From Bacillota bacterium (GTDB taxonomy: Bacteria; Bacillota; Clostridia; Christensenellales; SZUA-584), in NCBI GenBank assembly GCA_023410595.1, contig JAEYPO010000025.1, positions 1 through 64,000 on the forward strand: a DNA stretch of 64,000 nucleotides, read 5' to 3'. Positions 59,986 through 64,000 of the stretch are shown here, piece by piece (the first letter of the stretch is position 1; each line of letters begins with the position of its first letter). A program made the translations under genes and the position numbers. Below the pieces are notes generated by a model. That model saw only the letters and a list, made by a program, of their open reading frames with translations. It searched no databases and was not told where the DNA came from.

Positions 59986-60624
59986 ATGACGTTTAATAAT
60001 AAAGACGCCGGATGCGTCGTGCTCGGGCTTATTGATACGATACAAAAGAATGCCGCATATTTAAGCGATATCGACGGAGCCATAGGCGACGGCGACCACG
60101 GCATAAATATGAACAAGGGGTTCACGCTGTGCAAAGGCAGGCTGGACGGAAAGCAATACTCGCTTTCCGAAGGGCTGTCGGTGTTAAGCGCGACGCTCAT
60201 GGAAGACATAGGCGGCTCCATGGGGCCTTTATACGGTGTGTTCTTTGACGAGATGTCGGCAGTTTCCGGCAAGTCGGACGAGATAGACGCGCAGGCGTTT
60301 GAAAACATGCTTAAAGCCGCTCTTTCGGGCATACAGGATATAGGCAATGCAAAACGGGGCGATAAGACGCTGCTCGATACGCTGATACCGGGCATCGAGT
60401 CATATTCTGCGGCGTTGGAGGAAGGGAAGGATTTTGCCGCGGCGCTAGAAGCGCTCAAAGAAGGCGCAAAAAGCGGCTGGGAGTCCACGAAGGATATGGC
60501 AGCAAAAGTAGGGCGCGCAAGCAGGCTGGGCGAACGTTCGCGCGGAGTGCTGGATGCGGGAGCGACAAGCTGCTGCCTGATACTTTCGTCGATGGCGGAT
60601 TCTATAAAGAGTCTGTTGCGTTAA
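59986..60624 (+). CDS. dhaL: Dihydroxyacetone kinase subunit DhaL-like
   Basis: 212 residues from ATG 59986, preceded by AGGGTGAT; upstream in-frame GTG 59977 and ATG 59980 sit within that site. ADP/ATP-binding subunit with the metal-chelating aspartates in GAIGDGDHGINMNKG, then GGSMGPLYGVFF and the C-terminal GRASRLGERSRGVLDAGA. Partner of DhaK; together they phosphorylate dihydroxyacetone or a related ketose. Last gene of the sugar locus; two terminators follow. Confidence 0.92.
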   Translation: MTFNNKDAGCVVLGLIDTIQKNAAYLSDIDGAIGDGDHGINMNKGFTLCKGRLDGKQYSLSEGLSVLSATLMEDIGGSMGPLYGVFFDEMSAVSGKSDEIDAQAFENMLKAALSGIQDIGNAKRGDKTLLDTLIPGIESYSAALEEGKDFAAALEALKEGAKSGWESTKDMAAKVGRASRLGERSRGVLDAGATSCCLILSSMADSIKSLLR

Positions 60625-60730
60625 GAACAATACATCAATGTAACGTTATTTACATCCCATAAAGCCTAAAGTTTATGGATTAAATAAAGCGGCGTTTGCC
60701 GTGCGGGAAAGCGGCGGTTAAGCGGTGCAG

Positions 60731-60765
60731 GCTGGCCAGACTATAGAAGCTGGCAGCGTTTTTTT
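60731..60765 (+). terminator. Terminator after dhaL, first
   Basis: GCTGGCCAG (60731-60739) pairs with CTGGCAGC (60750-60757) with one bulged G, followed by seven T. Confidence 0.65.
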
Positions 60766-60817
60766 CAAAAGATGATCTTCCTTACTTGTCTTATATTTAA
60801 TACTGAATTCTGAATAG

Positions 60818-60838
60818 GCCGTCACCGACGGCTTTTTT
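60818..60838 (+). terminator. Terminator after dhaL, second
   Basis: GCCGTC-ACC-GACGGC followed by six T. Together with the first it isolates the sugar locus from the molybdenum-type genes. No gene is seen in 60625-60949. Confidence 0.8.
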
Positions 60839-60904
60839 CATAAGCTCTGCGCTGCCGATAGTAACCGGAACGCTAAACAGGCATTCTTTTGCAATAGATA
60901 AATG

Positions 60905-60913
60905 TGGTATAAT
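60905..60913 (+). promoter_or_regulatory. Extended -10 promoter of the MobA-like/HD gene
   Basis: TGGTATAAT is an extended -10 element; the -35 region is poor (TCTTTT at a 17-base spacer). The start codon is 37 bases downstream. Confidence 0.5.
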
Positions 60914-60949
60914 AAAAACCATTAAGCGACTCGTGCGGGGAGAACGGAA

Positions 60950-62086
60950 ATGGCATACGCGGGGCTGGTACTTGCGGCCGGATATTCGTCAAGAATGGGA
61001 GAGATGAAAGCGCTTCTGCCTTTCGGGGGAGAAACGCTTATTGCGCGGCAGATAAACTGTTTTATTTCGGCAGGGATAAGCGATATCTATGCCGTTGTGG
61101 GGCATAATGCGGAAGAGGTCGTAAAGGCTATAGGCTCACGGCCTGTTAATATCATATACAACGAAAACTACCAGGGAGGCATGTTCACCTCCGCTCAGGC
61201 AGGCGTGCGCGCTATTGATGCCGGCAGTCATAAAGGCGTCTTTTTGCTGCCCGTAGATTACGCGCTTGTTCAGCCGTTCACTCTCTGCGTGTTGAAAGAC
61301 CGGTTTGAGGAAAGCAACGCTAAAATACTGTATCCGTGTTTTAAAGGAAGGAAAGGACATCCTCCGCTTTTCGGGTACTCGCTTACTGATGAAATACTTT
61401 CTTCGCCGCTTGACGGCGGGATTAAAGGCGTGTTTGAGAGGCATAAAGCCGAAGCGGAATACGTTGATATGGGAAACGAAACGTGCCTTATTGATATAGA
61501 TTCAAAACAGGACTATATTGGGGCGATTGATTATCTTGAAAAACATATCGCCCCGGATCCTGAGGAGTGCGCCTATATTTACAGGCATTTTAACGTTTCC
61601 GGTCAGGTCAGGGTGCACTGCGCCAAAGTCGCCGGTATAGCAAAAACAATAGCAAAGGCGCTGAAAGAAAAAGGCTATGATGTTGACCCGGAGCTCGTCT
61701 TCTCAAGCGGGCTGCTGCACGACATAAGAAAGGGCGAACGGAACCATGCCGCGCAGGCGGCACAGGCGTTATCGCTCATGGGCTACCCGAAATCCGCGGT
61801 GCTGATAGCGAACCATATGGATATAGGGACGGAATACGCCCGTAAAATCTGCAACGAATCTATACTCTATTTCGCGGATAAAGTAACTGAGCAGGCGGAT
61901 GTCGTGGATATACGGCGGCGCATGTCGCGGCTCAGCGAAAAGCACGGCGAGGGCGTCGAGCGTTTGGTACGAGCACAGGAACGTCTTAAGACGGCGGATG
62001 AAATACAAAACATGATTAACGCCGCGCTAGGAGAAGACGTTATGCAGTTGATAAAAGCAGGCGGACAAGGCATGACAACATTTTAA
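60950..62086 (+). CDS. MobA-like NTP transferase fused to an HD domain
   Basis: 378 residues. N-terminal half (1-195) is a nucleotidyltransferase of the MocA/MobA type: LVLAAGYSSRMGEMKALLPF, GHNAEEV, LPVDYALV, then FKGRKGHPPLF. C-terminal half has an HD phosphohydrolase-like domain with VHCAKVAGIAKTIA, SSGLLHDIRKGERNHA and a later NHMDIG. MocA-type enzymes add CMP or GMP to molybdopterin; the HD part may hydrolyse a nucleotide or sense one. Next to xdhC this points to cofactor maturation for a molybdenum hydroxylase. GGGGAG precedes the ATG. Confidence 0.82.
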   Translation: MAYAGLVLAAGYSSRMGEMKALLPFGGETLIARQINCFISAGISDIYAVVGHNAEEVVKAIGSRPVNIIYNENYQGGMFTSAQAGVRAIDAGSHKGVFLLPVDYALVQPFTLCVLKDRFEESNAKILYPCFKGRKGHPPLFGYSLTDEILSSPLDGGIKGVFERHKAEAEYVDMGNETCLIDIDSKQDYIGAIDYLEKHIAPDPEECAYIYRHFNVSGQVRVHCAKVAGIAKTIAKALKEKGYDVDPELVFSSGLLHDIRKGERNHAAQAAQALSLMGYPKSAVLIANHMDIGTEYARKICNESILYFADKVTEQADVVDIRRRMSRLSEKHGEGVERLVRAQERLKTADEIQNMINAALGEDVMQLIKAGGQGMTTF

Positions 62087-62165
62087 GCGAGACTGTTAAT
62101 AGCTTAGCACATAATATTTGACCGGCGAAAGGCGCAGTTTGAAGACAGCCGGAAGGAGTAATAAA

Positions 62166-63188
62166 ATGAATAATATTTATGAGCTTGTTAATCAATATAT
62201 AAGCAGCGGGGAAAGCGTCGTGCTTGCGTGTATAATCGACCATACGGGCTCGACGCCTCGAGAAGTTGGCTCGAAGATGATAATAAGAGAAAACAGGCGG
62301 ATCGAGGGGAGCATAGGCGGCGGCATACTTGAATCGCTGGTGCAAAAGCTCGCGGCCGGCGTGTTTCAAAGCAGGCGGTCAATAATAAAGGAATTTTGCC
62401 TGAAAAAAGAGGAAGTCGCCAGCATCGGTATGGCGTGCGGCGGTAACGTGGCCGTATATCTTAAGTATATAGACTCCGCCGACAAGGATACGAGGGAAAC
62501 GTTCGCGGCTGCCGCAAGAATATGGCGCGAACAGAACAAGGCGTGGATGATAACGATTGTCGAGCCGGACGATTCTTTCAGCCTCGAGCTGTATTCGGAG
62601 AGCCGCAACGTTCCGGGGCGGATAAGCGAGAGTGATTTCGATTATGTCAAAGCATACTTGGATCACAGGAGTCATTACATAGATACCGGCGGCAAAAAAT
62701 ATATGGTGGATCCGCTTGTGTGCAGCAAGGCGTTTATATTCGGCGGCGGGCATATAGGTTATGAGATGGCCGCGCTGCTGGAGCGCCTTGACTTTCATAT
62801 AACGGTAATAGACGACCGAGAAGAATTCGCCAGCGCGCAGCGCTTTCCGCAGGCTGACAGGCTCGTTGTGTGCCCGTTTGAGGGCGCGATGGAAAGACTT
62901 AGTATCGACGCAGACAGTTACATAATCATAGTCACAAGAGGGCATATGCACGATCAGACAGTGCTGGAACAGGCGCTTAAGACAGACGCGGAATATATAG
63001 GCATGATAGGGAGCAGTACAAAAAGGGACGCGACGTATAAGAGCCTTTTGGAAAAAGGTTTTACGCAGGAGGATATAAGCCGTGTGCATTCGCCCATAGG
63101 CCTTAATATAGGCGCTCATACGCCCGCCGAGATAGCAGTCAGCATAGCGGCGGAGATGATACAAGCCCGCGCGGGTGGGCAGCGCTGA
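62166..63188 (+). CDS. XdhC-family molybdenum enzyme maturation protein
   Basis: 340 residues from ATG 62166 behind GGAAGGAG; the open frame extends to 62118 without a site. N-terminal XdhC/CoxI domain (IIDHTGSTPREVGSKMII then EGSIGGGILESLV) and C-terminal Rossmann domain (AFIFGGGHIGYEMAALLERL, VIDDREEFASAQRFPQAD, GMIGSSTKRDATYKSLLE, HSPIGLNIGAHTPAEIAVSI). XdhC binds molybdenum cofactor and promotes its sulfuration and insertion into xanthine dehydrogenase-like enzymes. The hydroxylase itself is not in the window. Confidence 0.92.
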   Translation: MNNIYELVNQYISSGESVVLACIIDHTGSTPREVGSKMIIRENRRIEGSIGGGILESLVQKLAAGVFQSRRSIIKEFCLKKEEVASIGMACGGNVAVYLKYIDSADKDTRETFAAAARIWREQNKAWMITIVEPDDSFSLELYSESRNVPGRISESDFDYVKAYLDHRSHYIDTGGKKYMVDPLVCSKAFIFGGGHIGYEMAALLERLDFHITVIDDREEFASAQRFPQADRLVVCPFEGAMERLSIDADSYIIIVTRGHMHDQTVLEQALKTDAEYIGMIGSSTKRDATYKSLLEKGFTQEDISRVHSPIGLNIGAHTPAEIAVSIAAEMIQARAGGQR

Positions 63189-63191
63189 CAT

Positions 63192-63788
63192 ATGGCTGAA
63201 CGCATGATACTGCTAATGCGCCATGGCAATACGCAGCTGAGCTCCGGCAAACGCCTCATTGGCCGGTGCGACGTAGAATTGAGCGGGGAGGGGCTGGTGC
63301 TTTGCCGTTGCACAGGAGCGGCACTGAGGCGATATCAGATAAGCTGTGTGTTTTCCAGCGGCCTTATACGTGCTAAGCAAACGGCGCAGATAATATGCTC
63401 ATATACGGGCGGAGAAGTAAACGTAGTCGAAGCGCTCGGCGAGATAAGCCTTGGGGAGTGGGACGGGCGTTTTGTGGACGATATAAGGAACGAATATCCC
63501 GAAGAATACGCCCTGCGCGGCCGTGACATAGTAAACTTCAGGCCTCCCGGCGGCGATAACTTTATGGATGTTAAGGCACGCGTGGCGCCTGCGTTCCATG
63601 ACTTGCTTAAAGAAGGTGGCAACATACTGATAGTAGCGCATACGTCTGTGAACCGGTCGATTCTCGCAGACATTACAGGCGTCCCTTTCGGCAGCCTAAT
63701 GAAAATACCCCAGGACTACGGAGCTTGCCATATACTTCTGCAGAGCGGCGAAGAGTTCTTTATTGACGCGATAAACCGCATCATATGA
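63192..63788 (+). CDS. Histidine phosphatase-family protein
   Basis: 198 residues. N-terminal LLMRHGNTQLSSGKRLIGRC contains the catalytic RHG motif; a late VAHTSVNRSIL supplies the second histidine, and SLGEWDGR the usual glutamate. CobC and phosphoglycerate-mutase-like enzymes share this layout. It starts three bases after xdhC and is probably co-transcribed; in molybdenum hydroxylase clusters such phosphatases recur, but their substrate is not known to me. Confidence 0.88.
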   Translation: MAERMILLMRHGNTQLSSGKRLIGRCDVELSGEGLVLCRCTGAALRRYQISCVFSSGLIRAKQTAQIICSYTGGEVNVVEALGEISLGEWDGRFVDDIRNEYPEEYALRGRDIVNFRPPGGDNFMDVKARVAPAFHDLLKEGGNILIVAHTSVNRSILADITGVPFGSLMKIPQDYGACHILLQSGEEFFIDAINRII

Positions 63789-63837
63789 AGATACGTTTAA
63801 AAGAATTGCGTTACAGACGTTTACAGGAGCTTCATTA

Positions 63838-63866
63838 AAGCCTGAGCCTGTATCAGGCTTTTTTAA
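63838..63866 (+). terminator. Terminator after the histidine phosphatase gene
   Basis: AAGCCTGA (63838-63845), seven-base loop, TCAGGCTT (63853-63860), then TTTT. A TATAAT (63882-63887) beyond it may be the -10 box of the next gene. Confidence 0.8.
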
Positions 63867-63928
63867 TTTGCGGGATAGGCGTATAATAATACTTGCTGCG
63901 TTGGTTTTTGACAGGAGGTTTTTATTGC

Positions 63929-64000
63929 ATGTCCATTGAAGAAACGGCGGAACTTAACGCCGCCGACAAAAGCGGTGAGGCTTTTAGGGGTGAAAACCCG
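63929..64000 (+). CDS. Start of a further gene, cut by the window edge
   Basis: ATG 63929 follows AGGAGGT by about ten bases and stays open for 24 codons to the window end (MSIEETAELNAADKSGEAFR, then GENP). Too short to recognise. Position suggests it may belong with the molybdenum-type genes, though a terminator lies between. Confidence 0.5.
   Translation, partial: MSIEETAELNAADKSGEAFRGENP

Noticed and set aside
49069..60624. Myo-inositol catabolic (iol) operon
   Set aside because: A class II aldolase, a TIM-barrel isomerase and an ABC transporter occur in iol clusters, but iolB, iolC, iolD and inositol dehydrogenase are absent.
1..64000. CRISPR arrays, tRNA or rRNA genes, complete insertion sequences, prophage
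   Set aside because: No regularly spaced repeats, no cloverleaf-like sequence, no transposase or integrase frame was found on reading both strands.

Overview
The window looks like chromosome of an anaerobic Gram-positive of the class Clostridia, possibly a Christensenellales-like gut lineage. The grounds are the Firmicutes flagellar gene order (fliF-G-H-I-J, a ylxF/motE gene, fliK, flgD, hook, flbD, motA, motB, fliL, fliM, fliY), many GTG and TTG starts behind strong GGAGG sites, lipoproteins with Gram-positive lipoboxes, a BlaI/BlaR1-type pair and VanW. The lineage is inferred; there is no rRNA here. No tRNA, CRISPR array, complete IS or prophage was seen.

Layout. 0.2-1.5 kb: flagellin on the minus strand with a textbook sigma-28 promoter. 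1.65-14.9 kb: flagellar export/motor/switch operon. 15.2-22.4 kb: glycoside use (GH1 and a GPH-type symporter on plus; GH13 and GH36 on minus, convergent). 22.6-23.2 kb: two small cysteine-motif membrane proteins. 23.3-36.2 kb: the most unusual part, a tandem array of paralogous lipoproteins whose mature ends begin CQPTPE (five apparently intact, one frameshifted, two remnants). It ends in a BlaI-like repressor and an M56 BlaR1-like protease whose usual penicillin-binding sensor is replaced by the same CQPTPE domain. 36.6-44.8 kb: envelope genes (amidase, ABC-2 exporter, VanW protein, and a second ABC set with a degenerate ATPase). 45.1 kb: galM. 46.2 kb: a homocysteine S-methyltransferase remnant. 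46.7-60.6 kb: sugar regulators (ROK, RpiR) and a long same-strand sugar locus: ADP-dependent-type kinase, FGGY kinase, ribose-type ABC transporter, class II aldolase, cupin protein, ketose 3-epimerase-like protein and DhaK/DhaL. 60.95-63.8 kb: MobA-like/HD fusion, XdhC and a histidine phosphatase, which suggest molybdenum hydroxylase maturation. The window ends inside a further gene.

How it may work. My reading of the array is that the M56 protein senses an extracellular ligand or envelope state with its CQPTPE domain and inactivates the BlaI-like repressor by proteolysis. The lipoproteins would carry diversified versions of the same domain on the cell surface. Operator-like inverted repeats overlap the blaI promoter, and a different repeat precedes two lipoprotein promoters. 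The sugar locus would import a pentose, hexose or uncommon ketose, isomerise or epimerise it, phosphorylate it and cleave it to triose units, with DhaKL salvaging dihydroxyacetone or a related ketose. The exact substrate cannot be read from sequence.
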